From assembly GCF_900112395.1 (NCBI RefSeq), contig NZ_FOLN01000005.1, positions 124,001 to 188,000 of the forward strand: DNA of 64,000 bases, given 5' to 3'. The stretch is from Algibacter lectus. Lineage in GTDB: Bacteria > Bacteroidota > Bacteroidia > Flavobacteriales > Flavobacteriaceae. The position numbers were made by a program, and so were the translations under genes. Shown one piece after another: positions 38,941 through 48,108 of this stretch; position 1 is the stretch's first letter, and each line of letters starts with the position of its first letter. The notes below the pieces were generated by a model that was not told the DNA's origin, searched no databases, and was given only the letters and a program-made list of their open reading frames with translations.

Positions 38941-40675
38941 ATGAAACAAACAATAATCTTATTCTCAATGGCCTTCTTATTATTGGCTAGTTGTGAAGAT
39001 ACATTTCTAGACCTAGAAGATCTAGATAGCGTAACCGAGGAAGTTTATTTTGACACACCTAAAAATTTCGAAGATGCTGCTAACTATTTTTACAGAAGCT
39101 TACATTCTCCCAAAGCGACAAACAACGATGGCTTTGATATGATAACCGATTATGGAACAGAATTAAGTGGGTATATACAAGAATACGGCCAAGGTATTAA
39201 TACAGCCACAGATGAAGATATATATTGGAGCAACGGCTACACTTACCTAAGAGAAGCTAACATATTAATTGCAAAAGCAGATGAATATGTTGCTAATGGC
39301 GGTAATGCTTCTGATATTAGTGAATCTGTTGCTACAGCGTACTTCTTTAGAGCGTACCATCACTTTAGATTACTAAAACGTTTTGGAGCTGTTCCTATAG
39401 TAACAGAAGTAACCAATGTAGATTCAGACGTTCTTTACGCCCCTAGAAATAGTAGATATGAAGTAGTTGCGCAAATTCTTGCTGACTTAGAAATAGCCAT
39501 CAGCGATTTGCCTTCAACAGCTACCGGAGAAAGTCTTGGAAAAATTAGTAATATAGCTGCGATGGCTTACAAAGCACGTGTTCTTTTATTTGAAGGTACT
39601 TGGGAAAAATATGTTGGTACAGCAACAGATTTTGAGGGATCTGGAACCGATAATAATTCAGAATCATACATTGCAGAAGCGGTTACAACTGCAAAAGCAG
39701 TTATGGATAGCGGTATGTTTAGTCTTTGAAACAAAAACAGTGACCCTAATATGGATAACAACTCATACAAATGGTTGTTTTCATTAGAAGGTGCTAACTC
39801 AAACCCTGGAGGCTATACTAAAGCGTCAAATAATGAATTTATATTCGATTTCGAATCAAACAATCAATTAGGCAGCCAATTTACCCAAATTAATTTTGGT
39901 AGAAATGCACCGTCTCAAGTTGCTTTAGACATGTGTAGATGGGTTACCAATAGATAAATCAACTCAATTTGAAGGTTATGCTATACAATCTGATCAATTT
40001 AAAAACAGAGACAGAAGAATGTGGGCAAACTTTGGAGAATTAGTAATTGAAGATGCCTCGTTAGAAATACCTGCTATATCTGGAGTTAACAACTCTAATT
40101 TATCTAATCAAAAATTCACAACATGGAATGGTTATAGACTTGTTAGAACAGAAGCTTACAATTACCCTCATTTAAGATATGCAGAAATACTACTGACCTA
40201 TGCTGAAGCTTTATATGAACGTGATGGCTCAATTTCAGACAATGACTTAGATATATCTGTTAATTTAATCAGAGATAGAGCTGGCATTGCTCCTCTAACA
40301 AACAGTCTCGTTGCTGATAATAACTTAGATATGCTAGAAGAAATTAGAAGAGAAAGAACAGTAGAGCTCTATATGGAAGATAATAATCACTGGAATGATA
40401 TACGCCGATGGAATACAGCCGTAGACTTACTTAGCACGGACATAATTGGGTATGTTATCGAAGGTACTGAGTATGATACTAATGCTGATCTTTTTGATCC
40501 ATCAATTGCAATTTATGGTTTTGATGATGATTACCCATCTGGAGTAGGACCTGTAAAAGCCTTAATTATTGACCCAGCAGAAAACAGGCCTTTTAATCTA
40601 AAAAATTACTTGTGGCCATTACCAATAAATGAAACGGTGATAAATACCAATTTAAAACAAAACCCAGGTTGGTAA
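38941..40675 (+). pseudogene. SusD-like lipoprotein, second copy, with stop codon and frameshift
   Basis: A SusD/RagB paralogue with lipobox LLLASCED and mature start DTFLDLEDLDSVTEEVYF. The ATG at 38941 begins the signal peptide; an upstream ATG at 38902 would add 13 residues. An in-frame TGA at 39727-39729 interrupts SGMFSL-NKNSD, where a Trp codon is likely. At about 39934 the frame then changes between VALDM and DGLPIDKSTQF. Comparison with the first susD (DMYLCTDGLP) suggests that 8 bases were lost between two ATGT repeats. The rest is intact to TNLKQNPGW at the stop. Two independent lesions, plus one in the paired susC, point to a pseudogene unless the sequence is wrong. Confidence 0.87.
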
Positions 40676-40690
40676 TAATAATAATAATAA
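40673..40690 (+). repeat. (TAA)6 microsatellite at the susD stop
   Basis: Six TAA units start with the stop codon of the second susD. It is the second trinucleotide repeat in this duplicated unit; the first susD has no such tract. Confidence 0.9.
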
Positions 40691-40726
40691 TCAATTTAAT
40701 CCTTTATGATTAATTATTAAATCTAA

Positions 40727-40770
40727 AAAACCAGCAAATCGAACTTTTCGATTTGCTGGTTTTCTTTTTA
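40727..40770 (+). terminator. Terminator after second susD
   Basis: The perfect stem AACCAGCAAATCGAA with TTCGATTTGCTGGTT surrounds a short CTT loop and is followed by TTTCTTTTT. It is related in sequence to the hairpin after the first susD, which supports duplication of the whole susCD-terminator unit. Confidence 0.9.
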
Positions 40771-41051
40771 ATCCACTCAAAATAAAACTTTAAGAACATT
40801 ACATTTAAAAATACATTATAAGTTACTTTCCTATAAAAACTGTACACACACCTCTCAAAACCCTTAAAATAACTGATAATTTATAGATATAGAACCATAA
40901 ATTATAGTCGGCAACCTTAAAATGAGATAATATTGTAAAAGGAAGTCGTTAGCATATCATTTTGATTTCAGTTGATATAAAAACGATAACCTTCATAAAG
41001 TTTGAAATTAAGTATTATATAGTTTGAGTTAGTTTTTTTTTAATTGAAAAT

Positions 41052-41084
41052 AAGCAGTTATAATTTTATAGCTGCTTTTTTTTT
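41052..41084 (+). terminator. Strong terminator with no assigned gene
   Basis: AAGCAGTTATAA pairs with TTATAGCTGCTT (one G-U pair) and is followed by a run of T. No coding gene ends just before it on the plus strand, so it may end a small non-coding transcript from the 40,780-41,050 interval or be a back-up terminator. Confidence 0.7.
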
Positions 41085-41116
41085 GTCCTTTTCCCAGATA
41101 CCATTTCATATTAAAA

Positions 41117-41150
41117 CAAAAAAAAGCCACCTACAAAGGCAGCTTTTATT
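41117..41150 (-). terminator. Weak terminator downstream of the ankyrin gene
   Basis: AAAAAAAGCCACCT and AGGCAGCTTTT form an imperfect hairpin with an A-tract on the plus strand, which is a T-tract in the minus-strand transcript. It lies about 40 bp after the ankyrin gene stop. Confidence 0.45.
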
Positions 41151-41188
41151 TAGAGTGACTAACTCAAAATAATTATATATGCTAATAA

Positions 41189-41587
41189 TTATTTTTTCTT
41201 TTTCTCAGCTAGAGTTTCTTTAATAATTAAAGCCGCATCTGTTGCGCCATGAATTTCGGCATATTTAGCAGCTGTCATTTTTTTAGAATTCTTAGTTTTT
41301 AAATCTGCTCCATGTATTATTAAAAGTTCCAGAATTTCAGTTCTGTTAAACTTTGCAGCATACATAGCCGGCGTCATGCCATTAGAAATTTGATTCACAT
41401 CTTCACCTAAAGATAATAACTTCATAACAGTATCAATATCACCTAAAGCGATAGAGACGCAAAAAGAATTCACTTTAAAATAGCGTACACTTTCTAAAGT
41501 ATTAGGAGTTGAATTTAAAGGTGTTGCATTTACTGTTCCTAAAGAAAAGCATAAGGCGATTGCGGAAATAATGATTGATTTTTTCAT
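41189..41587 (-). CDS. Small secreted ankyrin-repeat protein
   Basis: A 132-residue protein with a signal peptide ending around VNATP. After it come ankyrin repeats, as in NGMTPAMYAAKFNRTEILELLIIHGADLKTKNSKKMTAAKYAEIHG, with partial repeats on both sides and a lysine-rich end. Proteins of this type are common in the Flavobacteriia and bind other proteins; the partner is not known. It stands alone between two plus-strand units and has its own weak terminator. Confidence 0.82.
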   Translation of the reverse strand: MKKSIIISAIALCFSLGTVNATPLNSTPNTLESVRYFKVNSFCVSIALGDIDTVMKLLSLGEDVNQISNGMTPAMYAAKFNRTEILELLIIHGADLKTKNSKKMTAAKYAEIHGATDAALIIKETLAEKKKK

Positions 41588-41807
41588 GATGAAAGATTTT
41601 TGATTTGATTAAATTGATTATGTTTTTTGATATACTTAAAAGACGACGGAAACTTAAAAGTGTTACATAAAAAATAAATAATATTGAGTTTTCATCATTT
41701 AATTTCAATATAATTAAGCAAAACCTCCATTTTCAAACAGATTAACAAACCCCTATTAAATAGGCTATTTTCAGGCTATATTTAATGGTCACTTAGGCCA
41801 AGTTATG

Positions 41808-41815
41808 TATCTTTG
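41808..41815 (+). promoter_or_regulatory. -7 box of gpmI
   Basis: TATCTTTG is a perfect TAnnTTTG match, 28 bp before the gpmI start. A -33 TTG is not evident at the normal distance. Confidence 0.6.
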
Positions 41816-41842
41816 TAGTGTTTCATAAAATTTTTAAATAAA

Positions 41843-43354
41843 ATGAATAAAAAAGTAATCTTAATGATTCTAGACGGTTGGGGAAACTCTCCAGACCCAA
41901 AAGTTTCAGCTATCGATCATGCAAATACACCTTTCATAGACTCTTTATATAAAAAATACCCATTCGCGACCTTAAGGACCGATGGTTTACATGTTGGCTT
42001 GCCAGAAGGCCAAATGGGAAATAGTGAAGTTGGCCACATGAATTTAGGAGCTGGCAGAATTGTGTATCAAGATTTAGCTAAAATTAACTTAGCTATAGAA
42101 AAAGATACACTAAAAGATGAAAAAGTACTAGTAGACGCTTTAAAATATGCTTCTGATAATAATAAAAACGTTCACTTTTTAGGTTTACTAAGTGATGGTG
42201 GCGTACATGCACATACAAGCCATTTACGTGGTTTTATTGATGCAGCTAATAAAGCAGGCGTAAACTCTTATGTACATGCCTTTACTGATGGTCGTGATGT
42301 AGACCCAAAATCTAGTAAAGGTTATGTTGAAGACTTACAAAAATATACAGAAGGCACTAAAGCTAAAATAGCAACCATTACAGGCCGTTATTATGCCATG
42401 GATAGAGATACGCGTTGGGAACGTGTAAAACTAGCCTACGATGCTATTGTAAACAATGTGGGTACTAAAACAGATAATCCTACTGCCGAAATTCAGGCTA
42501 ACTATGATAATGATGTTACCGATGAGTTCATCAAACCATTAATTATTACAGAAAACAATGAACCTGTTGCTAAAGTAGAAAAAGATGATGTTGTAATCTT
42601 CTTTAATTTTAGAACAGATAGAGGTCGTGAGTTAACCGAAATGTTAAACCAACAAGATTTCCCAGAATACGATACCCAAAAATTAGATTTATATTATGTA
42701 ACCATCACAAACTATAGTGATGCTTTTAAAGGTATAAAAGTGATTTTCAATAAAGATAATATTACAGAAACACTTGGTGAGGTTTTATCCAAAAACGGAA
42801 AAAAACAAATTAGAATTGCCGAGACTGAAAAATACCCGCACGTAACATTTTTCTTTTCAGGAGGACAAGAAACTCCTTTTGAAGGCGAATCTCGAATTTT
42901 AAAAAACTCGCCAAAAGTAGCGACTTACGATTTACAACCAGAAATGAGTGCTTTTGAGTTAACTGATGCTTTAGTTCCTGAATTACAAAAAGGAGAAGCC
43001 GATTTTGTTTGCTTAAATTTTGCAAATGGTGATATGGTTGGGCACACAGGTGTTATGGAAGCTGCAATAAAAGCTTGTGAAGCTGTTGATACTTGTGTAA
43101 ACAAAGTAGTAACAACAGGTTTAGAAAACGGGTACACTACCCTATTAATTGCCGACCACGGTAACTGTGAAACCATGATTAACCCAGATGGTTCTCCAAA
43201 TACAGCGCACACAACAAACCCAGTGCCCGTTATTTTAATAGACAACGAATTAAAAAGTATTAAAGATGGTGTTTTAGGAGATATGGCTCCAACTATTTTA
43301 AAACTTATAGGCGTAGAACAACCAAAAGCAATGACGCAACATCCTTTAATTTAA
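41843..43354 (+). CDS. gpmI: 2,3-bisphosphoglycerate-independent phosphoglycerate mutase
   Basis: Cytoplasmic glycolytic enzyme interconverting 3- and 2-phosphoglycerate with two Mn ions. The 503 residues match the usual length. Motifs in order are LMILDGWGNS with a metal Asp, GQMGNSEVGHMNLGAGR with the phosphoserine Ser61, LLSDGGVHAH, AFTDGRDVDPKS, ITGRYYAMDRDTRW, FFNFRTDRGRE, FFFSGG, FANGDMVGHTG and IADHGNCE. It has its own -7 box and precedes the HAD hydrolase by 40 bp. All expected active-site residues are present. Confidence 0.97.
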   Translation: MNKKVILMILDGWGNSPDPKVSAIDHANTPFIDSLYKKYPFATLRTDGLHVGLPEGQMGNSEVGHMNLGAGRIVYQDLAKINLAIEKDTLKDEKVLVDALKYASDNNKNVHFLGLLSDGGVHAHTSHLRGFIDAANKAGVNSYVHAFTDGRDVDPKSSKGYVEDLQKYTEGTKAKIATITGRYYAMDRDTRWERVKLAYDAIVNNVGTKTDNPTAEIQANYDNDVTDEFIKPLIITENNEPVAKVEKDDVVIFFNFRTDRGRELTEMLNQQDFPEYDTQKLDLYYVTITNYSDAFKGIKVIFNKDNITETLGEVLSKNGKKQIRIAETEKYPHVTFFFSGGQETPFEGESRILKNSPKVATYDLQPEMSAFELTDALVPELQKGEADFVCLNFANGDMVGHTGVMEAAIKACEAVDTCVNKVVTTGLENGYTTLLIADHGNCETMINPDGSPNTAHTTNPVPVILIDNELKSIKDGVLGDMAPTILKLIGVEQPKAMTQHPLI

Positions 43355-43394
43355 AATACAATAACTTAGGCTTTGTAAACTACCGTTAATAATT

Positions 43395-43799
43395 ATGAAT
43401 TTTAATAACACTAAAATAATTGCTGTCGATTTTGACGGCACGATAGTAGAAGATGCTTATCCTAAAATAGGAAAGCCTATGATATTTGCTTTCGAAACGT
43501 TAAAGAAGTTACAACAAGAAGGACATCGTTTAATTCTATGGACCTACAGATGTGACAGTAGATTAGACGAAGCCGTTGCTTTTTGTGAAGAAAACGGCAT
43601 CAGTTTTTATGCAATAAACAATAGTTTTTCTGGAGAAGAATATACTACTGATATTAGCAGAAAAATAAATGCTGATATTTTTATTGATGATAGAAACATT
43701 GGTGGTTTTATTGGTTGGGGAGAAGTTTATCAAATACTTACCAACGAAACACCAGTAATTCCTAAACAGAAAAAAGGCTTTTTTAGCTTCTTGAAATAG
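43395..43799 (+). CDS. Small HAD-superfamily hydrolase (BT0820-like)
   Basis: A 134-residue cytoplasmic HAD phosphatase-like protein without a cap domain. Motif I is AVDFDGTIVED with Asp12 and Asp14, followed by LILWTYRCDSRLDEAV as motif II region and ADIFIDDRNIGG as the acidic motif. It resembles the small Bacteroidetes HAD proteins of the BT0820 type. The substrate is unknown. It lies 40 bp after gpmI in the same direction and may share its transcript. Confidence 0.85.
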   Translation: MNFNNTKIIAVDFDGTIVEDAYPKIGKPMIFAFETLKKLQQEGHRLILWTYRCDSRLDEAVAFCEENGISFYAINNSFSGEEYTTDISRKINADIFIDDRNIGGFIGWGEVYQILTNETPVIPKQKKGFFSFLK

Positions 43800-43852
43800 T
43801 TTGAATTTGAAGTCTCTTCATTTCAACCAAAATTCAATCTTAGCGATTTAAG

Positions 43853-43860
43853 TATCTTTG
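43853..43860 (+). promoter_or_regulatory. -7 box of map
   Basis: TATCTTTG matches TAnnTTTG exactly, 18 bp before the map start codon. Confidence 0.6.
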
Positions 43861-43877
43861 CCATTATTTTTTAGAAT

Positions 43878-44696
43878 ATGATAGTAATAAAAACAAAAGA
43901 AGAAATTGAATTAATGCGCGAAAGTGCCTTAATTGTATCTAAAACATTGGGCGAAGTTGCCAAGGCATTAAAGCCAGGTGTAACAACGCTTCAACTTGAT
44001 AAAATTGCCGAAGAACATATTAGAGACCATGGTGCTATACCTGGTTTTTTAGGGCTTTACGATTTCCCGAATACACTTTGCATGAGTCCGAACACACAGG
44101 TAGTACATGGTATTCCTAATAATACACCTTTAGTTGAAGGTGATATTATTTCGATAGATTGTGGTGCTTTAAAAAACGGATTTTATGGCGATCACGCTTA
44201 CACTTTTGCTGTAGGTGAAATTGCTCCCGAAACCGAAAAACTACTTCAAGTTACTAAAGAATCTTTATACGTTGGTATCCGCGAATTTAAAGCGAATAAC
44301 CGTGTAGGCGATGTTGGTTATGCCATTCAAAAATATTGTGAAGATCATGGTTATGGTGTCGTTCGTGAATTAGTTGGTCATGGATTGGGTGCAAAAATGC
44401 ACGAAGATCCAGAAATGCCAAACTATGGTAAACGTGGTAGAGGTAAAAAGTTTATAGATGGTATGGTAGTTGCCATAGAGCCAATGATAAACTTAGGTAC
44501 ACACCGTATTAAACAACATAGAGACGGTTGGACTATTACAACTTTAGACGAAAAACCATCGGCACATTTTGAGCACGATGTAGCATTAGTAGACGGTAAA
44601 CCTGAGTTACTTTCAACTTTTGCTTACATTTATGATGCTTTAGGTATAGTTTCTAACGAAGAAGATGAATTTCGCCAAAACGCATTAGTACTTTAA
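43878..44696 (+). CDS. map: Type I methionine aminopeptidase
   Basis: Cytoplasmic metalloenzyme that removes the initiator Met from new proteins. The 272 residues show the five metal ligands: Asp in ISIDCGALKNGFYGDHAYTF (two Asp), His in ELVGHGLGAKMHEDPEMPNYG, Glu in VVAIEPMINLG, and Glu in HFEHDVALV. The substrate His in HEDPEMPN is also present. Its stop touches the ATG of the DUF3050 gene (TAA then ATG), which makes an operon of map, DUF3050 gene and a methyltransferase likely. Confidence 0.96.
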   Translation: MIVIKTKEEIELMRESALIVSKTLGEVAKALKPGVTTLQLDKIAEEHIRDHGAIPGFLGLYDFPNTLCMSPNTQVVHGIPNNTPLVEGDIISIDCGALKNGFYGDHAYTFAVGEIAPETEKLLQVTKESLYVGIREFKANNRVGDVGYAIQKYCEDHGYGVVRELVGHGLGAKMHEDPEMPNYGKRGRGKKFIDGMVVAIEPMINLGTHRIKQHRDGWTITTLDEKPSAHFEHDVALVDGKPELLSTFAYIYDALGIVSNEEDEFRQNALVL

Positions 44697-45485
44697 ATGA
44701 ATACATCCATAAAATCTATTGAACTCGCACTAAAACCGTTGCGAGAAAAACTCAATTCGCATAAACTATACAGTGATTTAGCCTCGGTTGAAGATATTAA
44801 AACATTTATGGAACAGCATGTTTTTGCTGTTTGGGATTTTATGAGTTTGCTAAAAGCGCTTCAAAATCATTTAACTAACACATCAGTACCTTGGACCCCT
44901 GTAAAACATCCTTCTACGGCTCGTTTTATAAATGAAATTGTTCTAGGTGAGGAAAGTGATGTTAACGAGCTAGGCGAGCCTTACAGTCATTTTGAAATGT
45001 ACTTAGATGCCATGCAACAAATTGGAGCAAGCACAACAGATATCGATAAATTTATAAAAAACATAGTAGCTGGCACTTCAGTTTCTAATGCGCTAACTGC
45101 TTTAAATTTACCTAAAGAAACTCTAGAATTTGTAGAGTTCTCTTTTAAAACCATTGCTACTAATGCACCGCATAAAATTGCTGCCGCTTTTACCTTTGGA
45201 AGAGAAGATGTAATTCCCGATATGTTTTTTCAAATTATTAAACAATCGGAACAACAACATAAAGCCTCTTATAGTAAACTTACTTATTATTTGGAGCGCC
45301 ATATAGAGCTAGATGGTGATGAGCATGGCCCATTATCTTTAAAAATGGTTGAAGAATTATGCCAAAACGATTCTCAAAAATGGGACGAGGTATTAGAAAC
45401 CGCACAAGATGCGCTAAAATATCGTATTGCGCTGTGGGATGGTATTTCAAACTTAATTTCATCAACAAAAGCTCTAGAAGCATAA
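44697..45485 (+). CDS. DUF3050 protein, heme-oxygenase-like fold
   Basis: A 262-residue all-helical cytoplasmic protein matching the DUF3050 family. The start YSDLASVEDIKTFMEQHVFAVWDFMSL, the Glu-bearing PYSHFEMYLDAM helix and the ERHIELDGDEHGPLSLKMVEEL helix (with D-x3-H) recall the heme-oxygenase-like diiron oxidases, from recall of that fold. A catalytic role is inferred and no substrate is known. It begins directly at the map stop and ends 3 bp before the methyltransferase start, so it is translationally coupled. Confidence 0.8.
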   Translation: MNTSIKSIELALKPLREKLNSHKLYSDLASVEDIKTFMEQHVFAVWDFMSLLKALQNHLTNTSVPWTPVKHPSTARFINEIVLGEESDVNELGEPYSHFEMYLDAMQQIGASTTDIDKFIKNIVAGTSVSNALTALNLPKETLEFVEFSFKTIATNAPHKIAAAFTFGREDVIPDMFFQIIKQSEQQHKASYSKLTYYLERHIELDGDEHGPLSLKMVEELCQNDSQKWDEVLETAQDALKYRIALWDGISNLISSTKALEA

Positions 45486-45488
45486 ACA

Positions 45489-46253
45489 TTGAAAAAACTT
45501 TTTAAACTTATATTGAATACCATTCCGAGACCCTTATTAATAAGGTTAAGCTATGTTATTCGTCCGGTTTTAGCTTTTTTTTTAAAAGGAAATACTTTTA
45601 CCGACCCTATAGACGGAAAGGGTTTTAAAAGTTTTTTACCATACGGTTATGGGCAACAACGCAATAATGTTTTATCGCCTTCTACTTTAAGTTTAGAGCG
45701 CCATAGATTACTTTGGCTTTACCTAAAGAATGAAACCGACTTCTTTTCTTCGGAAAAAAAAGTGCTTCATTTTGCTCCCGAACAGTGTTTTTTGAAACGC
45801 TTTAGAAAATTAAAAAACTTAGATTATACTACTACCGATTTGCTATCGCCTATTGCTGATGTAAAAGCTGATATTTGCAATTTACCTTTTGAAGATAATA
45901 GTTACGATATTATTTTTTGTAATCATGTTCTAGAGCATATTCCAGATGATACCAAAGCCATGCAAGAGCTTTACCGTGTTCTTAAACCTGGTGGCATGGG
46001 CATTTTTCAAATTCCGCAAGATTTATCTAGAGCCACTACTTTTGAAGATGATACTATTACCGACAAAGCAGAACGTGCTAAAATATTCGGACAGTATGAT
46101 CATGTTCGTGTTTATGGCCGAGATTATTTTGATAAGCTACGCAGCATAGGTTTTAAAGTAGATGAAGTAGATTATACCGCAAACCTTTCCGCGGAAGCGA
46201 TAAAAGAATACTGCTTAGCTCCAGGTGAAATTATTCCTGTAGTTTATAAATAA
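45489..46253 (+). CDS. Class I SAM-dependent methyltransferase
   Basis: A 254-residue methyltransferase. After an N-terminal ~60 residues with a hydrophobic stretch (PRPLLIRLSYVIRPVLAFFL) comes a Rossmann domain with VLHFAPEQCFLKRFRK, DYTTTDLLSPIADVKADICN, and YDIIFCNHVLEHIPDDTKAMQELYRVLKPGG. The start is TTG at 45489, placed 3 bp after the previous stop; the first ATG is much further in and would cut the conserved N-terminus. The substrate is unknown. Confidence 0.87.
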   Translation: MKKLFKLILNTIPRPLLIRLSYVIRPVLAFFLKGNTFTDPIDGKGFKSFLPYGYGQQRNNVLSPSTLSLERHRLLWLYLKNETDFFSSEKKVLHFAPEQCFLKRFRKLKNLDYTTTDLLSPIADVKADICNLPFEDNSYDIIFCNHVLEHIPDDTKAMQELYRVLKPGGMGIFQIPQDLSRATTFEDDTITDKAERAKIFGQYDHVRVYGRDYFDKLRSIGFKVDEVDYTANLSAEAIKEYCLAPGEIIPVVYK

Positions 46254-46276
46254 CATTTTTAGTTTTTCTCAATATT

Positions 46277-46645
46277 ATGACACAATCTATTATACTAGCA
46301 ACAGGTGCCATTTTTGGTATGTTATCTGTTATTTTTGGTGCTTTTGGAGCGCATGCTTTAAAAAAAATACTATCTGCAGACCAATTACAAAGTTTTGAAG
46401 TTGGAGTAAAATACCAAATGTATCATGCTATTCTTTTAGTGGCGTTAGGTTTGAATCCTGAATATGTAACGATGCCAATTTATTGGTGCTTTACCATTGG
46501 TATCGTGTTGTTTTCTTTTAGTATTTATGGATTAATACTATCAGATGCTCGAGGTAAGAAGTTAAAATTTCTGGGGCCTATTACTCCTCTAGGTGGTTTA
46601 CTTTTAGTAACCGGTTGGTTACTTTTGTGCATTGCTGCTTTCTAA
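46277..46645 (+). CDS. DUF423 membrane protein
   Basis: A 122-residue inner-membrane protein of the DUF423 (YgdD-like) family with about four transmembrane helices. GAIFGMLSVIFGAFGAHALKKIL and EVGVKYQMYHAILLVALGL are the typical N-terminal signatures, and GPITPLGGLLLVTGWLLL closes it. Function is unknown. It follows the methyltransferase by 23 bp in the same direction and is convergent with apbE. Confidence 0.88.
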   Translation: MTQSIILATGAIFGMLSVIFGAFGAHALKKILSADQLQSFEVGVKYQMYHAILLVALGLNPEYVTMPIYWCFTIGIVLFSFSIYGLILSDARGKKLKFLGPITPLGGLLLVTGWLLLCIAAF

Positions 46646-46670
46646 TAAAATTAAGGCTAATCACTTATTT

Positions 46671-47669
46671 TTAATTTTCTCCAAAGCCATTCAAACTCAA
46701 CGTTTCGAACTCTTTTCTATCATTTTCAAATATTAGGAACACTTTTAATTCAGGATGCGATTCTAAAAAAGTCTTTACCCTTTCTATTCCCATAGCTTTA
46801 AATGCGGTAGCATAAGCATCTGCAGTCATACAATTGTCGGCAATTACAGAAATGCTTAATAGGTTCGTTTTACTCGGATAGCCAGTTTTAGTATCGATAA
46901 TATGTGCATAGCGATTACCGTCGGCATCTATTTTAAACTTTCTATAAGTTCCTGATGTTGCCATGGCTTTATCTTTTAAAGAAAGAACCTTATTAATAGA
47001 TTGTGTGCCATTAAAATTAGGGTTCTCTACACCTACTGTCCAAATCTTTCCACTAGCTTTATTTAAACCTCTTGCTCGTAATTCTCCTCCAATATTGACT
47101 AAATAGTTTTTTACGTTTCTGCTTTCTAAAAACTCTCCAACCACATCTACCCCATAGCCTTTTGCTATAGCATTGAAATCAATAAAAGTTCCTTCTGGCT
47201 TAATAATTTTATTTCCTTTTAAGGACACCTTATCCAACCCCACAGATTGCATGAGTGTATTGATTTTAAGACTATCTAAATCCATTATTTTTCCTTCTGG
47301 ACCAAAATCCCATGCATTTACTACAGCGCCAATAGTGGGATCGAAAGCACCATTAGTTGCTATATAAATAGCTTCGGAATTAGAAAAAACTGTTTTAAAG
47401 TGATTATCAACATCAATCAACTCATTTCTGTTAAGTTTTGAAATATCAGAATTATCAATATAGGTAGACATTGATGTATTAATTACAGCAAATAAACTAT
47501 CGAGTTGTACTTCATAATTAGCATCTGTATCGTAAGTTACTTGGTAAAACGTTCCGAATACAGAACCTTCTAGTTGGGTGTTTTTAAAACTTTGTTCTGT
47601 ATAATTAGAAGGCGCCTGCTTACAAGCACAAATCACGAAACAACAGAGCACTAATTTTAATATATTCAT
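46671..47669 (-). CDS. apbE: FAD:protein FMN transferase (ApbE)
   Basis: A 332-residue periplasmic lipoprotein (CACKQ lipobox) that attaches FMN covalently to threonine in target proteins using FAD and Mg. Typical segments are VFGTFYQVTYDT, MSTYIDNSDISKLNR, FDPTIGAVVNAWDFGP, IDFNAIAKGYGVDVVGEFL, NIGGELRARG, and THIIDTKTGYPS-like YAHIIDTKTGYPSKTN, with TADAYATAFKAMG near the end. NqrB and NqrC, its usual targets, are encoded 6 kb away on the same strand. It probably shares a transcript with the gene just upstream, whose stop is adjacent. Confidence 0.95.
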   Translation of the reverse strand: MNILKLVLCCFVICACKQAPSNYTEQSFKNTQLEGSVFGTFYQVTYDTDANYEVQLDSLFAVINTSMSTYIDNSDISKLNRNELIDVDNHFKTVFSNSEAIYIATNGAFDPTIGAVVNAWDFGPEGKIMDLDSLKINTLMQSVGLDKVSLKGNKIIKPEGTFIDFNAIAKGYGVDVVGEFLESRNVKNYLVNIGGELRARGLNKASGKIWTVGVENPNFNGTQSINKVLSLKDKAMATSGTYRKFKIDADGNRYAHIIDTKTGYPSKTNLLSISVIADNCMTADAYATAFKAMGIERVKTFLESHPELKVFLIFENDRKEFETLSLNGFGEN

Positions 47670-48047
47670 TTAGTTTAAATTAGTTTCTAAAACCTGAATA
47701 CCATTATATTCTAATAAATACTCTTCGTTTAAATAAAGCGGCTCGTTCTCACCTTTAACACTACCTATTCCAACACCCGCGTATAATACTTTAGCATCAT
47801 TTTCCCTAGCGTGCTTTTTAAAGCTTTCCATCCAAACTACATCATAATTATTAGGGTTCTCAGGAAGAATAACTGCTCTAACAATTACAAAGAAATACTG
47901 CTTAGTTTTATCCATGCAAACAAATTGCGGATGCCTTTTTAGTTTACTATTTATAGCTATAAACTCGAAACCACGGTGTTCTAAATCTTTACCAACATGG
48001 TTCATGGCTAAATTATGAAGTTCTTGTTTTGATAATGCTTTGCTCAT
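47670..48047 (-). CDS. Small conserved protein next to apbE
   Basis: 125 residues from the ATG at 48047 (MSKALSKQELHNLAMNHVG). An upstream in-frame start at 48083 would add 12 residues that do not look native. It has no signal peptide or membrane segment and reads as a mixed alpha/beta cytoplasmic protein (YFFVIVRAVILPENPNNYD, VLYAGVGIGSVKG). Its stop touches the apbE start, so they are coupled. In related genomes such genes are sometimes labelled as NQR subunit F, which the sequence does not support, since it has no flavin or iron-sulfur motif. I recognise no function. Confidence 0.75.
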   Translation of the reverse strand: MSKALSKQELHNLAMNHVGKDLEHRGFEFIAINSKLKRHPQFVCMDKTKQYFFVIVRAVILPENPNNYDVVWMESFKKHARENDAKVLYAGVGIGSVKGENEPLYLNEEYLLEYNGIQVLETNLN

Positions 48048-48108
48048 AGTGCAAAAATAAGTAACCCTATTTAAACCGCACAAATTTAAAGCTAAGAAAT
48101 GAATAATA

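Larger units (their letters stand above)
40676..41188. other. Intergenic region after the second susD
   Basis: About 510 bases. It contains the TAA repeat, the susD terminator (40727-40770), a second terminator-like hairpin (41052-41084) with no visible gene before it, and a weaker hairpin (41117-41150) before the ankyrin gene end. The 280 bp between the two strong hairpins are AT-rich and have no reading frame I would call a gene. Confidence 0.65.

Noticed and set aside
39751-39957. A separate 68-residue gene
   Set aside because: It is the middle part of the broken susD, between the TGA stop and the frameshift.
42925-43245. A 106-residue open frame opposite gpmI
   Set aside because: Antisense shadow of a conserved glycolytic gene.
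47670-48047. NQR subunit F annotation for the small gene beside apbE
   Set aside because: It has no ferredoxin, FAD or NADH motif. True nqrF is at 50828-52144.
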